A DNA stretch of 64,000 nucleotides from Lucifuga dentata (taxonomy: Eukaryota; Chordata; Actinopteri; Ophidiiformes; Bythitidae), in the NCBI GenBank assembly GCA_014773175.1, contig VXCM01001546.1, forward strand, positions 186,001 through 250,000, read 5' to 3'. Shown here piece by piece: positions 1 through 60,990 of the stretch. The position numbers were made by a program, and so were the translations under genes. Numbering within the stretch: the first letter of the stretch is position 1; each line of letters starts with the position of its first letter. Below the pieces are notes generated by a model, which saw only the letters and a list, made by a program, of their open reading frames with translations, had not been told where the DNA came from and ran no database searches.

Positions 1-742
1 GTGATTTGGTTATTGTAGTATGATCAATTCCAGGAATGTATAAGTTTTAAAAGCTCATAGTTTTGATAAAAATCAGGCATTTAAGCTTGATTTTTATTAC
101 AAAGTCAGCTACATTCTTTATGTCTTTGTTAATTTCCTATCTAAGACAATAATCCTAAGAAAGTTTTGAGAAATAGTTGAAGCAGTTACAGCAGTTTTCT
201 TACAGTATTTTAACCACCAGAAAACATTCTACAGCAGCTACAGCATTTAAAGTTCCATCTTTCAACCTCCATCTACTAAAATCAGCATGCAGTGCAAAGA
301 CATGTGAGTAACTGCTACACAAGATCAGAATGCTTAGTATTTATCCTTCATTCTAGAAATTACAAGGACAAACAAGAAAGGACTACAAGACAGACTAAGA
401 GACAAACAGATAGAACATGGAGTAAATTGGATCACCTCAATGAGATTCCGGATGTGGGAATTGAGTGTGATCTGCACCACAGACACATTGGGAGAGACGT
501 GACAGAACACAACCACATAAACACACACACAAAAAAAAAAACCCAACAAAATAACATATAAATGAGACAACAACATGAGTCTGTAGTCCATCGTTGTCAC
601 AGCAAAAATAAATAATGAGCTGGATCCAAAACAAAAACATAACGGCCGTACAGAACGTCATCAACAATGTGTTACTGGGAGGACGTGACATGCGTGCTAC
701 GGTCATGCCGCTACAGTCGTGCAGTTATTCGGTCATGCTTAC

Positions 743-47833
<47,091 letters not shown>

Positions 47834-48260
47834 GGTTTCAGTCTCCACGGAATAATCCACAACTCGGATGGGTTGTTTTCAATAACCACAGCGGCAGACG
47901 TGATTTTTCTCCCACGCTTTGATGTTAATCGTCTGCGAGTTGACCGTCTCTAAAAATGCTCCTGCTGCGTTTTTTTTTTTTTTTTTTTTTTTCAGCTCCT
48001 CATCCTGTCTGATACAAGATGGCCAGGAGCTGCAGCATAATCTTCCAACAGGATAGTCTTGCTGTCTGTATGTATGCAGCGCACTGCGCGGGCACCCGCT
48101 CCGTTCCAATGACAGCTGCTCCTGCGCGCGCACGGGCAGTCCACGGAGAAAATAAAGGTTAGTGGGGGTGTCGCTGCAGAATCGGTCAATAAAATTCATA
48201 AAATTCACCAGTATCTGAGCCCGCCATCCCTTGTGCGGTTAGACTAGCAAGAAGATCCAC
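47834..48260 (-). promoter_or_regulatory. fnbp1: fnbp1 5' UTR and probable promoter
   Basis: Immediately upstream of the fnbp1 start. Bases 48064-48140 are rich in CG dinucleotides compared with the surrounding AT-rich DNA, as expected for a CpG-type promoter. A YY1-like CAAGATGGCC lies at 48015-48024 and a CCAAT at 48096-48100 (plus strand). No convincing TATA box is seen. A T20 tract sits at 47972-47991. The transcription start is not determined. Confidence 0.5.
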
Positions 48261-48907
48261 TGCTTTTGGTTTGAAATGCGGCGTGAATGCTGGAGGAACG
48301 TGGGGGCTGGGGGAGGTTCATAAAGGTCACCACCCGTGGCAGATGTTTCATTGAATACCCCCACGGGGCTCAGTACAATACTAACTTCTGGACAACCTAC
48401 TCTCACACTCTCACACTCTCTCTCTCTGGCTCACATGATGTCTCCAAGGGTGCCATCAGTTCAGCTATTCAGAAACTGATAAAACTAAAAGAATGTAAGA
48501 AGATGGATCAATCTGCTGGCTGGAAACAATCTGCTCAACTTTTAAGACACCAGACAGCAAATATACAAAGAATCACATTGGTAACCATGCCACTAGAACT
48601 GCTCTGATATGAATGGATTCAAAGCTTTGGGCCCCAGCTGACCTTTAATTGTTTTCAGACTGCCTGAGAGTTACTGGCTGCTGTGTTAAGATAACTTTGT
48701 GATCAAATATAACCTGTGGTCAGATCCAGGTACCTTTTCTCAAACTAGTTGGAGAAAAGGTATCTTGCTATGAATTAATCCATTACACACAGCATCTCAA
48801 CAATATAAACTTTGCTTAAGTTACAATCTTTGCTCCACAGTTATTTCTTATATGAGCATTATAGTTGCACCATTTTCTCTGTTTCTGTTTGATTGAAGTG
48901 CTTTTAA

Positions 48908-49245
48908 AGGACCATACCGGCCATTTTGCATGTTTGAGCCTAATATATTCAAATTTCATCCACATAAGGTTACTGACAATCATTTCCCAAAGCATACTAC
49001 TGGAAAGGTGAGTTGATTTTTTTTTCCTACCTTCCAGGCCGCCATTGGTTTCAGTTCATTCTGCTACACTATTAAAATCAACTTGTTTGATACTTGAAAT
49101 GTTCTTGGGATAGGTAATCCATCATCGCAAACAACACATGTATTCGGGGTTTTGTTTTTTTTTAAGTTACGTAATTTTAGCATTTAAGCACATAAAGCGT
49201 AGAGTGAATGTATGTCTCCACCAGGGAATATAGTCCCAAAAGAAT
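48908..49245. mobile_element. TTAA-flanked inverted-repeat element (copy F, right end lost)
   Basis: AGGACCATACCGGCCATTTT after TTAA at 48904-48907, then the family's internal blocks in inverted order (TTGGTTTCAGTTCATTCTGC). The other terminus is missing, so the end is approximate. It lies between the two genes. Confidence 0.72.
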
Positions 49246-51216
49246 CAAAAAAATAATCAAAATATTATTTCAGATCATGAGGAATTCCTGCAACTTCTGA
49301 CAGGACTTGGTTGGTAGATTCTCCAGAGACTGTAACTATCCAATGCAGTAATATTTTGTACTAAAATACATCAGGTATCCCAATAGATATGTAATAATAA
49401 CCTGCATCTTATCAAGGTATCAACAGTTATCTTCATAGACCCCCTAATGGTTTTGTGGATCAATTCATGAGCGTAAACTTTCTTGGAGACAATCTTAAAT
49501 TCTTTTTGACTGAAATTTTGAAGAAAATTAAATTGTCAATGTTGCAATCTTTAACAACACTGCCATCTAGTGGTATGAAACCACTGCAGGCACCACGCAG
49601 AATTACTCTATTACAAATAAATACTGTATAAATTTCCTTTGGGAAATGATTGTAAAAACAGTTATAAATACTGTAATATAAGCACAGATGGACAAAATGT
49701 TGGCAGTACAGGTGTCTCAAAATAAAACTTACAAAAATAATAGTGGGATCATGACTCTGCGACCTTTGTGAAATGTGTTAAATAGGAGAAGAGAGCAGTT
49801 GTAAGGGACTGCCCATTAAAATGGCATACGCCAAAGATTATTATAATTCAGCTCTCTCATTGGCAATGTGACATTTTTAGCTGCATGGTAATGCTTGGTG
49901 TAAGGTACATTTAGGTTCCCAAAGAATCCAGCCAGCTTACTGATACATCATATTATTTTGACATGTAATAAAAACCCTGGTAATGTTTTGAATAAATGGA
50001 TACATTTTTTTTTTTTTTTTTNATTTTTTTTTTTTTTTTGCATTTTAATGAACCAGGAGGACTGGTACTCTAATAAGATAATGGCATCACAAGCAGACCT
50101 GTTGAGCATGAAGAGCTACAATAATTACAGTTAAAATACACCCTCCAAACCTTATTGAGCACACACTGTTTATTTATTGAGTGTACACTCAACAGACAAC
50201 ACACCTTAACATTGTTAGAAGGGATTGTTGACTGCTAATAGGTGTACAATCTCAATAACCTGATTGAAAACTACCAAGGCTGACACCCATGACCTCATAG
50301 ATGTTTGCCAATTGCCTTTATTTTTTATTTATTTATTTATTTTTACATTTTCTACATTTTTTAGTGAGTTGAATAAAGCCAAACTGAGAGCAGTGCATGC
50401 AAATCAAAGGTTCACCAACAGAGGGTGCTCAAGGACCTTTCTTGACAAGGAAACAATAAACCATAGAAATATTGAGATCAAAAGCCTTGAATTAAAAATC
50501 ACATTATAATCATAATAGTAATTCATTCAAACATTTACTTGCACGTCGTGTCAGCCAGCTGGGACATAATGTCAATATTCTGAATATGCCCATCAACCAA
50601 TACACCATCTGAAAGGAGCGCATCTTTTCCAGGTGCCCATTAACTTCAGCTGGCTCCTCTCAGTCTGAGGTCCTTGTGGCTCAGAGTTCTCAAGGAAAAG
50701 GAGGCCAGCAACATGCAGTGCATGATATCAACAGATTCTACTGGCCACTTGTGGTTTACCATATGTTTGATCTGCAGTCTCTCCTTTTCCTCTGATCTAA
50801 CTCACCACCAGATGGTGATCACTGACAGATCAGAATTTTTATTCACCCAAGTGTACACATCCAAAAAACAACTCTAAATTCTGTCATCATCCTTTGGCCC
50901 AAGACCCATCTGATACCATGTATACATCAGAACCTTCTTATGTTTCAACATGGTGTTTGGTTTGGACAATTCAGTGATCACACAGAAGTCCAATCACAAC
51001 ACATCATATTCAAAACTGGATGTAGTAATAACACTGCTCAAAGTTTCCCTGTAGTTTCCAATTTGAGCACTGGAATCTACTGAGTATTCCCAAATGATTA
51101 TATGCAGGAGTTTGATTCCTACATTGTTACTCCAAAAATATGTAGTTAGTTGGTACATTTCAAACTCTTGAACCTGATTAGACTCCTTCCATTCAAAATT
51201 CATTGGACCTGTTTCT

Positions 51217-51252
51217 GCCATGTCTGTAGCACCCAGGTGCTACAGACATGGC
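51217..51252. repeat. Perfect 17-bp inverted repeat, 2-bp loop
   Basis: GCCATGTCTGTAGCACC, then CA, then its exact inverse complement. Intergenic. It could be a cruciform, a decayed element end, or a contig fold-back. Confidence 0.9.
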
Positions 51253-52952
51253 TCCTGCTCTTGTTCAATAAGCGCTGCACCCTCAGAATAACCTGCCTGC
51301 TTTTTCAGGCCCCAGTTCCGGGTAAGGTTCATAAGGGAAATCAGGGATTTGAAGACAGAGCTGTGCCTGTTTCAGCTGGCTATATTCAGGTGGCTTACAC
51401 CTGTAAAGCTTTGCAAGTCAATTTTTTTTCTAAAGAAGGAATAATGACTGATTTCTGAAAATTTAAACAGGCGTAGCTCTGTGTTTCATCCCTGATTCCC
51501 CTGTATAACACCTGGACCTCATTAGGACTGAGAATAGGACTGGTGAATCACTTTCTGACATGCAGCGCTTTCAGGAGCTTAATGATTAGAATAAGTGTAA
51601 GCAAGTGACTGGAGAGGGCTTTTAAGAGGCTTATTATCTTTAACTCTTTATTTTTTCTTGTAAATTTTTCCCAGGATGTCTTCTTATTCTAGATACCTCA
51701 AATATTTGATACCTTTGAAAATTTTGGTATCTAAAATATGGTATTTAAAATAAGGTACTGTGGGTTTCAATAACCCATTGAACTCTGAAGGATCAAATAA
51801 GATAGTTTTTGGTAAGATGCATCCTAGTACAGTACACTGATTAGAGACTTTGACAGTAAATTCATAGAGTAGTAGAAATAACCTCCATGTGTGGCTGTAA
51901 ATTATAGTCATTATTTCTTAAGCATTTATTGGTACAAAAACATTAATGTTACTCCTAAATGTTTTAGATGATGATGCACTGCTGGAGTAGAGGGATTTTC
52001 AAGTGGATAGCATCAGTGATGGGAGACAAATGCTGTTTATGATTCAAAATGAGACTGAAACTTTTGAATTCATCTTGAAGTAATGTGAATCCTTGCCAAT
52101 GATATAAATCTAGTTCAAACTGTTAAAAGCAATTGCGTTCTAATATTGCCTCCAAAATTTTATTCCGCAAACATACCTAATCCTGGGAAAAGCAGCAGAA
52201 TAGTAGCTTTACTTATTCTTTACATATGTCAGACAATTTTCAGCAAAACAAAGGAAGGTTATATGTGTTTTTCAGTAATACAAAACACATTGCTGTGGTG
52301 ATAATGTTCGTTATGAAAGCGTAGGATCAGTGGATTTGGCCTGCAAACTAATCTAATATAGCCCAAACAATGGCAGATGGTTGGCGACACAATATGTAAG
52401 CAGAGAGAATTTGTATTCTGCTATCAGCAGTGCATTCCAGTTATTTTGTCCTGTCACAAATGCCTGCTGATTATAAAATAAGATACTTGGAGGAATTTTC
52501 AAAATGTTAAAGAAAGAAAGAAAGAAAGAAAAATGTTAAAATAAAAATTGAAAATAATAATGGTTTAAGAAAAACTAGCTTGTTTTTCTGTGCCTCTGTG
52601 CTTAGTTAAATTGATATATGTGGGTGAGGGGTCTCCGTATGCCCTCTGTATTTCTAAAATTGTGGCTACGGGCCTATCATTTCATCTAATATAATTTTTA
52701 GGTAATCTCACACTTTATCCAATGATATCATTTGAATGTGTGCACCTTGCAAAAAGTCAATTTAGCTGTCTCATTAGAGCACAACTTCTGAATGCACAGA
52801 CTGATGCCAAATTTGAGAGTCAGCCAGTGATTAGACTCACTATCGCAGATATCAGGATTAACGACCAATTGATGCTAATCTCCCAAATGATGTCAAGCAG
52901 ACCTGAAACATTATGAGCAAGGCTGGTAGACAGTGACAGATTACAGCTAAGG

Positions 52953-52977
52953 ATTGGATTATCACTGCTAATCCAAT
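52953..52977. promoter_or_regulatory. Palindromic OTX/PITX-type double site
   Basis: ATTGGATTA, 7-bp spacer, TAATCCAAT: two inverted TAATCC cores of the bicoid-class homeodomain type, within an intergenic stretch of balanced composition. Function inferred only. Confidence 0.35.
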
Positions 52978-53479
52978 TACTTGTGTTGTGGTGTAATGGG
53001 CTGTCAAACTGGCCCAAGCTGAGGATAACCCTTTGGAGATGGTCAATAGAGATAGGCTTATGATTAGAACTGATTGTTACCTAGGCTTACCAGACAAAGC
53101 TGACACCTCTGGCCTGCATATCTTTTAAAATGGCAGCTTGAGAAGGTTCATTATCATGGATAATAACAGAAAATGCTGACTTATTTCCTCCTCATATAGG
53201 CTTTACTGCATTTTTCAGGATATTATTGAACTAGAATTATTGAACTAAAATCATAACAGAACAAGAGAGCATATGACATAAACATCAGGCACATAACAGA
53301 TTTCAGCATTAAAACTTCATAAAAAAAATAATTTAAAAAGTTAGCAATAAAATGAAAACGCTATTCTCATGCTGCTAACATACAATTATTTCTTATAAGG
53401 TAAATGTGGTGCTAATGAATGGAATGTTGATGAAGCAAGTTATCACAGCTATTACAATGAAAAAAGATGAAGAGTAGTT

Positions 53480-53777
53480 TCTTTCTGCAGATTAACGATT
53501 GAACTGTGGTACGCCAGCCGGCGGAAAGAGAAAAATCTCCAGCTGGTGACGCCATGCCTCCACCTCATGATGCCATTTAGCAACAGATATGCACGGCTCC
53601 ACACTCATACTGAGTAACCACGGGTACCTTTGCTGTCACCAGGGGTGTAGACGGAGTACTTCTGACCGGTGGCGGTGCTTCCCGGTTGTTTCGTACCGTA
53701 GGCAGCCTCTCTGCTAGCGGCTTTCTCCCCTCACCGCGTGTGTTTCTGCTGGCGCGGACTTTCTCTGGAGGCTCGCT
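53480..53777 (+). promoter_or_regulatory. agpat2: agpat2 5' UTR and probable promoter
   Basis: A CG-enriched stretch (for example 53509-53525 and 53660-53760) directly before the agpat2 start, in contrast to the AT-rich DNA on both sides. No TATA box stands out. Transcription start not determined. Confidence 0.45.
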
Positions 53778-53953
53778 ATGGATGTGCTATGGATGATACC
53801 GCTGCTACTGATCCCACTGCTGTTGTGGACCAGCAGTACATTCGTTTTTTATTTCAAAAAGTGCTTTTACGTCGCCTGGATGATGGCTTTGGCCCTGATT
53901 GGCATCCCTGTATCTATATTAAAAAGCGGAGGCAGGGACGTTGAAAACATGAG
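53778..53953 (+). CDS. agpat2: agpat2 exon 1, coding part
   Basis: Begins [17 protein letters not shown] and ends in GGRDVENM plus two bases of the next codon; donor GTGAGT. It holds both N-terminal hydrophobic segments. Confidence 0.92.
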
Positions 53954-56900
53954 GTGAGTTTGTTTGTATAAACCTAGCTAGCAGCGCCTGACAGCTAGCT
54001 CACATTAGCAAGCTAGCTGCTAGCAGAAGCCATAGCTGACATTAAACATTCAGATAAAGCAGTTTGCTAGCAATATTACAGGTGTGGCTGTCGCGTAGGG
54101 TCAGGCTAAAAGAAAAACAAGTGGTATAGGGTCAGTCAGCTTCTATATTACTCTGTCAGTTTGTCACTTTTGTAAGGATGAAGAAACTGTAAAAGAAATA
54201 AATGATACATTTTAATAAAAACTACGCAAACCGTAGCCACTGTGACAGGTAGCGTCATAATGTAAACGCTTGCTAATGTCGAGAATGCTAATGTTAACGT
54301 TTTACATTCCGGTATGTTTACTTCCCGGTGAAGCAATCCTTGACATGTTTCATATTTGCTCTCAATAGCGCTACAACAATAACTCTTTCTGTTTTAAGCA
54401 AGAATGTTACCGCCGTCATACATGTTGTTACACTGGTTAATGTGCCCTACATTTAAGTATGTGGCTGATACGTTAAGCCTGTTCTTCTGATCACAACATC
54501 CAGAGACCAAATTGACATGTCAAAATTGCTTCTTTTTTTTTTTTGGTCTGAAAACTATATTTATTCCATTTACAATAATATCAGTAGAAATCAGCAAATC
54601 CTCACATTTGAGAAGCAGCACATGATTTGCATTTTTTTTAACCACTTATTGATTGAATTGATTCAGCACTAATGCCAATATTGGCTATGTGGGAATGCAT
54701 TTTACCAGAGGAAATGTCATGTGTGACCTGACACGGAAACTGACTGGGTCACCTGATCCCTGTTAGGACAGAAATCTAGTATGTCTGTGTCAGTGTCCTC
54801 TTAGTATCAGGGGGGTTTTGATGTTGTGGTTAGAGCTGCACAATGAGAGCGGATCGCTGGACACAAATGACTGCATCTTTGTAATTACCTCTGTAGATGC
54901 CAGATGGCATGTTCCTCCTGACCTGAGTTGGGTTACTGAAGAGTTATGAGGCTCATCTTCAGTGAAATGTCCAGATCACCTCCTCATTTTGCTTTGATCT
55001 GCTGACACCAGCCCTGTCAGTTACAACAACAGACTGGCTGCCTCAGTACTCTTGGAATAACTTTACACAGTCATGTTAGCCCCAGCGGTGGTGTCATGTT
55101 GCACCAATGTACCATTCAGTCAGCTCAGAGGTTATCTGGACCTGTTGACTGTGACAAAGTGACTGAATTGGGGTCAGACCTTGCACTAAGAGTGACTAGA
55201 GTTTCAGATGCACATGTTACGCACTGGTAGGCTTTGGGAGAAAGCTCACTGATTCATCAAGGACAGTGCAGTTTGTCAGTCGTTTGCCCTCGGATGCGTA
55301 TAAAAGCACAGAAAGGCCTTAATTCTGGGGCTGAATACTTGCTTCGCAGCTGACTTGGATGGTGCAGATGTAACACAGTAAACTATGGTGGATGAGAACA
55401 GGACTTTCTTTTCCTGAAACACCCTTGTTTGTGTTTGGATTCATTGCTGGTGTTTGCTCATTGTTTAGGTGTGTGCCTGTCAAAATGTGGAAGAGGTTTG
55501 CTTGTTCAGAGTCAGGGTTTAGATCAGTGTGCCCATCAACGCTGGTTACAGACTCCAGCATTTATTATCAAATTGGATATTATAACAAAAGATAAAGAGC
55601 AAAAGCTTCATTATTTTTCATGTGAAGTTACTTGATCTCAGCTTCTGTACTGTGTAATGGCCTTTCATATTAGATGGAAAGTATCAGTGTTTATGTCTTA
55701 CATCTTGAATTATTGTCACTCAGACTGCTGTGACTGACCTTCCTGCCTACCTAGTTGAAGCTAATCACGTCTTTGACCCTGCTTTTGTAAATTAATTCAT
55801 CCTCCGCACTGTGATCTGGTAGCTATGTCCTTGTCCCAAACAACCTCCGATCTTTGACAAGTGAAATAACTTTGGAACTTGGCATCTTTTGTTTGCTGGT
55901 GTAAATGAAGTAACAGGAGGCAATTTTTTCCCCCCTATGAACAAGTTGACAGTTGCTGAAACATTGCATAACGGTGCCTTTTGCACTGTACTGGATGCGT
56001 TGTCACTTTACTGCCTGTGTTGAAATTTTGCTCCGGTTCAAAAGTTAAAGTTATTTTGTTGTACTAATCAAATACGTGCTTTAGTTCATGTCAACCGCTA
56101 ATGTAGGATGACTTCATTAGGTAGAATCAGAAGAGAGGTAGTAAACGCATGCTAATTGATGAGATGCTTTTCATTTATTTTTAATGTGGTAATTTAGTCT
56201 CTGCTTTTAACCTAATAATGGACAGTGAGTTAATGAAATGTGGCAAGAGTTACAAGGATAGGCATATCAGTGATTGTATATTATATAAAGGCTAATTAGA
56301 AAATAATTAAAAGAGCAGGCGATGCTATCAACTCCCATAATTGAGTCTTGCTTTACAGCTTGTGCAAGATAATTTTATGAAAGACAATATACACCAAAGT
56401 CATCCACTCACACTCATGCTTACGTGATGGAAAGTTCAGTTGCCATGCTTGGGTCAGCCTTTCTTCACATTTTTCTTGGTGTTTGTTATGATCAACTCAT
56501 CCACCAGATGGAGAAAATACAGAAGAGTTCAGCGAGTTAAACAATGGTCCCAAAGCTCTGATCAAACGCAGCCTTTGATAATGAAATCCATATGTATTAT
56601 TGGAAATGGTTACTTGTTGACATGTTGAGCTGTAAGAAAATAGCTTTAAAAACACACAACACAGCCATTGCTGGCTTAATATTTCATTTAACCTTCATAG
56701 GTACTGAGCTTTATAGGCATTTAGCCAGTAGCTAAGTTCAGCTCAGTGCAACAAGCTTCAGCTTTTAGATCACTAAGATAAAAAGCAAAAGTCAGAATCA
56801 CAGTGTACAACATTCCTCTTTCAGAAGATGAAAAAGAGATCAGTGCCAAGGAGTTTTGCAGAAGGAATTTTTCAGTGCTGGCAAGTTTGAGCAAGTAGAG

Positions 56901-59900
56901 AAGGAAGAAGTTACAAAGGAGACATGATTCAGTGGTCTTACACAAGATCCTTATTTGATGAGATGAGTTCTCCAGCTAAAACCTGAAAGGGGGAGCGACC
57001 TTTGCTGTTTTCCATGAGGGGGAAAAGCCATAGCATTGATAAAGTGGCAGGATAACAGAAGCTTTAGAATTCATAAGTAACATATTGTACAAGAAAAAGT
57101 CTCGACCTGGAACGTTTTGATATTTCCTTGAGTTTGCAGAATGCACCAAGAGATCAGACGCAGATGTTTGGTGCTCAGAGAGGGAAATCAGGGCGGTCCT
57201 GATTGATGATGAGTAGATGTTGTCAAGCAAAGGAGTGCTAGCTAGCTAAAAAAGACCACAGCATGGTGTGTAGGTTTGGACACGGAGGTCCAGGGCTCCT
57301 ACACCTATTTGAAAGGTGAGGTAGCGTGTTTAAGAGAACACTATGTAATAATTGAGGAAGAAAATGCAACATTCTAATGGTAGATCATTACAGCTTAAAC
57401 AAAGAGTCAGCCATACAGCCTAGTGAGAAAGACTCTTATTTAATTGATGTGACGGATGTGATCCTGAGTGATCAGGGTGTGGATGGTGTGGGCGTCATCC
57501 CGTGGGTCTTTTATCTAAAATCACAGTGAATGATGTGTATCTGAGCTGTGTGTCTGAGTTTTGTGTGTTATTTCAGTCTCCACACAAAGGAGAGCATTAC
57601 AACATTATCTGAAGTGATAAAGCCTGTTCCAAAAGTGTGCAAACAGGAAACGGCGCCATTGATATCAATGTAAAAATCATGTTTTGTACGTTAATCAGGA
57701 AGAAGTTTAAACCTGATGACAGTCACAGTTCCTAATGTGTTGTTTATTACTATAAGATTTACATTTATTTCAAGTAATTCCTTTCTCTCCGATGTTTGGA
57801 AAGTGGATCTTGAACACGTTTAGTATATGAAAAGCTACGTTTGCATCGACTCACACTGGACTCAAAATGGGCAACTACTAAATCACAACTTTTGCAATTC
57901 AACCATTTTTTTCTTCCAACTTTGAAGATTGCTGTTGGCAGCCGCCCTTCCATTAGGATAACAAATATGTCATTACTGCCTTTTTCTGAATTCAGTGTTA
58001 GTTGCCAGCAGACAGATGGTAGAACAGTCTTTCTTACAGCTCAGTGGAACGCTGTACTTCCCACAGGCAAACATGCAGCCAACCAAGAAAGGCACGTTAA
58101 CGAGCATAATACATTTACAGCAAACTAAATCTAACAATTTACATAACTTACACATTCTGCCGTTATCATCGCTGTGTTTCCCAGCGAGGATCTGGTTAAT
58201 TAGATGAAGCTTAGCGCATTCATGTGATCATGAGCAATAACCTGTGCATGTTCTGGATGGTAATTAACCTTCCCCCCCCAGGATTATCCGCTCCTTGGTT
58301 CGTCATGTGAAGTATTTGCTGGGCCTTCGGTTTGAAGTGAGCGGCTGGGAGCATCTGCAGACAGAAGGACCCTACGTCATCATCTCCAACCACCAGAGCT
58401 CCCTGGATGTTCTGGGTAGGTCCTGCTGTGCCTTTATACGAAGATAAATATTTGAAACATTAGTTATTTTGTCCACAATGCATATCATGGCATAGTTACT
58501 GCAAAATAACTTTAATTTTCATTTCAATTAAGATGTAAAAAGGTGCATCCAAACATTGCACTCCTCTGTAGAAAGTTTTCTAGCAAGAGCCTTGTATGCT
58601 GAAGTTGCTTCCTGACACAGTTTGCTGGTTAAACAATAGTCCTGCTAAAATTGGGCAAATGTAAGATTGTACCAGCTGTGATGCTGACAAAGGCCTTCCG
58701 CTCAGTGCAAAGGGAGACTGAGTTGGAACAGATTGCCAGGAAACCTCTGAGAGTATTTTAAAGTGAGATTCAGTCGTTTTGGCTTGCCATAGGAGATCTT
58801 AGAAGAATACATGAAACCAAAAATATGGGATGCCGACAACAACTCAAGACCTGGGACCATTAACAGCATGAGATAATAGCTGGTTGTAAATTTGCTTGTT
58901 GCCGTAAAAAATAGGTCAAGCTTAATTAGGTGCATGCTATAAAAGGGAGATCCTTGTTTTATCTGTGCAGTCTTCTGACTCTAGTGTTTCTCTGTGATTC
59001 TGTATATTTGTGTCTGTTTGCACGTTCTCTAAGTTTGACCACACAAGCCTTAAATCTCAGCATTGAGAGCAGCACTTTGGCAGTGTTTTCTCTCCATCAG
59101 TGGCTGGGAGAGAGTGTTTTTTTTTNTTTTTTTTTTTTTTTTTTGTTTGTTTTTTTTTTTTGTTGGGTGGTGTTGAATGATGTGGGCAGGCTCAAAGCCA
59201 GGATCGTGACAGCAGGAGGAAAGCAAGGTATCTAATTAGCGCCGAGAAAACTCAGCACGAGCTTGATTTGGTGTCCACGTTACCATGCCAACTGCTACAC
59301 CCAGCCATTTACAGCAGCTGATCCTTGATCTGATCAGATAAAACCATAAGGAGCAAAGATCTCTCACTTCCACAGCTGTGGCTGGGTGTCAGCGCTGGTG
59401 TGTTTTTCTTTTCCAAGCATAGATATCTCCTCTGTTTGCCATCTTTTACTTGACAAACACTGGCCGCCTCTCTGATGGCATATGTGTTTAGCATCTAACT
59501 CTTCTGTGATATTTTAAAAATGAACCAGCTGCTGCAGCACAGATAGATTTTCAGGACAGCGGTGAATCAAAGATGTCTGATTCTCAATGTAAGTGCTATT
59601 CACGGAAATAAACGCCATCAGTAAAATGTCATTTCCGTTCCAACATCGCATCTATTACATCAGCGGACTTTATACCTGATTAAATCCAGGGATCGACAAA
59701 GCCACGGCACATTTGAATTATGAGCTACATAAAATGGCTGGTGCTCCCATCATTTATGGCACTTTGCTTAAAAAAAAATATTGTGCCTTATGTTTTACCA
59801 GGCCTGATGGAGATCTTACCAGACCGCTGCACCATGATTGCCAAGAAGGAGCTGATCTACGCTGGCACCGTAGGCATCATTTGCTGGCTGGGTGGCATCG

Positions 59901-60941
59901 TGTTTATCAACCGCAAGAAGACGAGTGACGCCAAGAGTGTCATGGCTGAAGCTGCCCAAACCATGCTGAAAGAGCAGGTAAGCCCGCCTCTTGTTAACAG
60001 AGTTTTATATTCCTAAAGATTTCATTCTGAGCACGAAGATTAAGTTCCTGTTCTATATTTTAACACTTAACCTTTGAACTCAACAGATTCGGCTGTGGGT
60101 GTTCCCAGAGGGTACACGGAACCAAAAAGGTGACCTGCTGCCCTTCAAGAAGGGTGCTTTCCACCTGGCAGTGCAGGCACAGGTTGGTCTTATTACTTTT
60201 GCTAAACCTCACTCTTCTTTTAAGGTTGTGCAAGATATTTCACGTAAATTAAGTTGCCTTTTTATGTACTGCCACTTTCTGTTTCCTCGCTTAACCCTGT
60301 TGGCAAAAAGGATCTGATTCTGGCTTGATGTCAGGGGCATTCTGCCAGCTTTTGCCTCCTAAAATACTGAGGGGTCATGTTGCCACATTGTGCTGATTGT
60401 TGACACACGGGGGAGCTAGCAACCCGATCCGGCACAAGACGAGCGTATGACTTAAGCACGTCTGCTTCATGAATGGCCACATTCGCTGAATCAACCCGAC
60501 TTATTTGCAAGGAATGCCTTGAAACCGTCAGAAAAGTTTGACCTGCTCACAAAAAGATCCCAGACTTTCTACTGTCGTGAACTTTGACCCTTTGAGCGTT
60601 TTCATTCCATCTCTGTTTTCCCCTTCTGAAATTGTCCTGAATGGTGTCTGACGTAACTGCCGTCTCCTCACGCCAGCAGGGGAGGGCCGGAGCCAATCCA
60701 GCGCAGAGCGATTGCAGATTAATAGTCAGACAACTCAGCCTTGTGGGTTTATGAGCTCGCTCTCTAGTCTAGCGAAAGTCAGTCAGCGTCTTTGTGTGGA
60801 GGTGGGGGGTCTTCTTTNCCCCCCTTCAGCTCCTGTCTTATAGCACAGTCGGGGTCAGGCAGGTGGAATGAATTAAAAAAACATTGGCGAGCGAAACTTG
60901 GCCAGAAACCACAACGTTGTTCACCCCAGGCAAAAATGCTG

Positions 60942-60990
<49 letters not shown>

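Larger units (their letters stand above)
48261..53479. other. Intergenic region between divergent fnbp1 and agpat2
   Basis: No gene seen. Holds element copy F, a T-run with n join at 50022, the 17-bp inverted repeat at 51217, a short GAAA repeat (52509-52531) and a palindromic homeodomain-type site at 52953. Confidence 0.7.

Noticed and set aside
1..742. Search for the HR1 exon of fnbp1 left of the microexon
   Set aside because: No sequence resembling the expected P-E-Q-R-R-K-K-L-Q-Q region was found; it must lie outside the window.
53738..53944. Frame overlapping agpat2 exon 1 in another phase
   Set aside because: Shadow of the real exon; lacks an ATG and any continuation after the donor.
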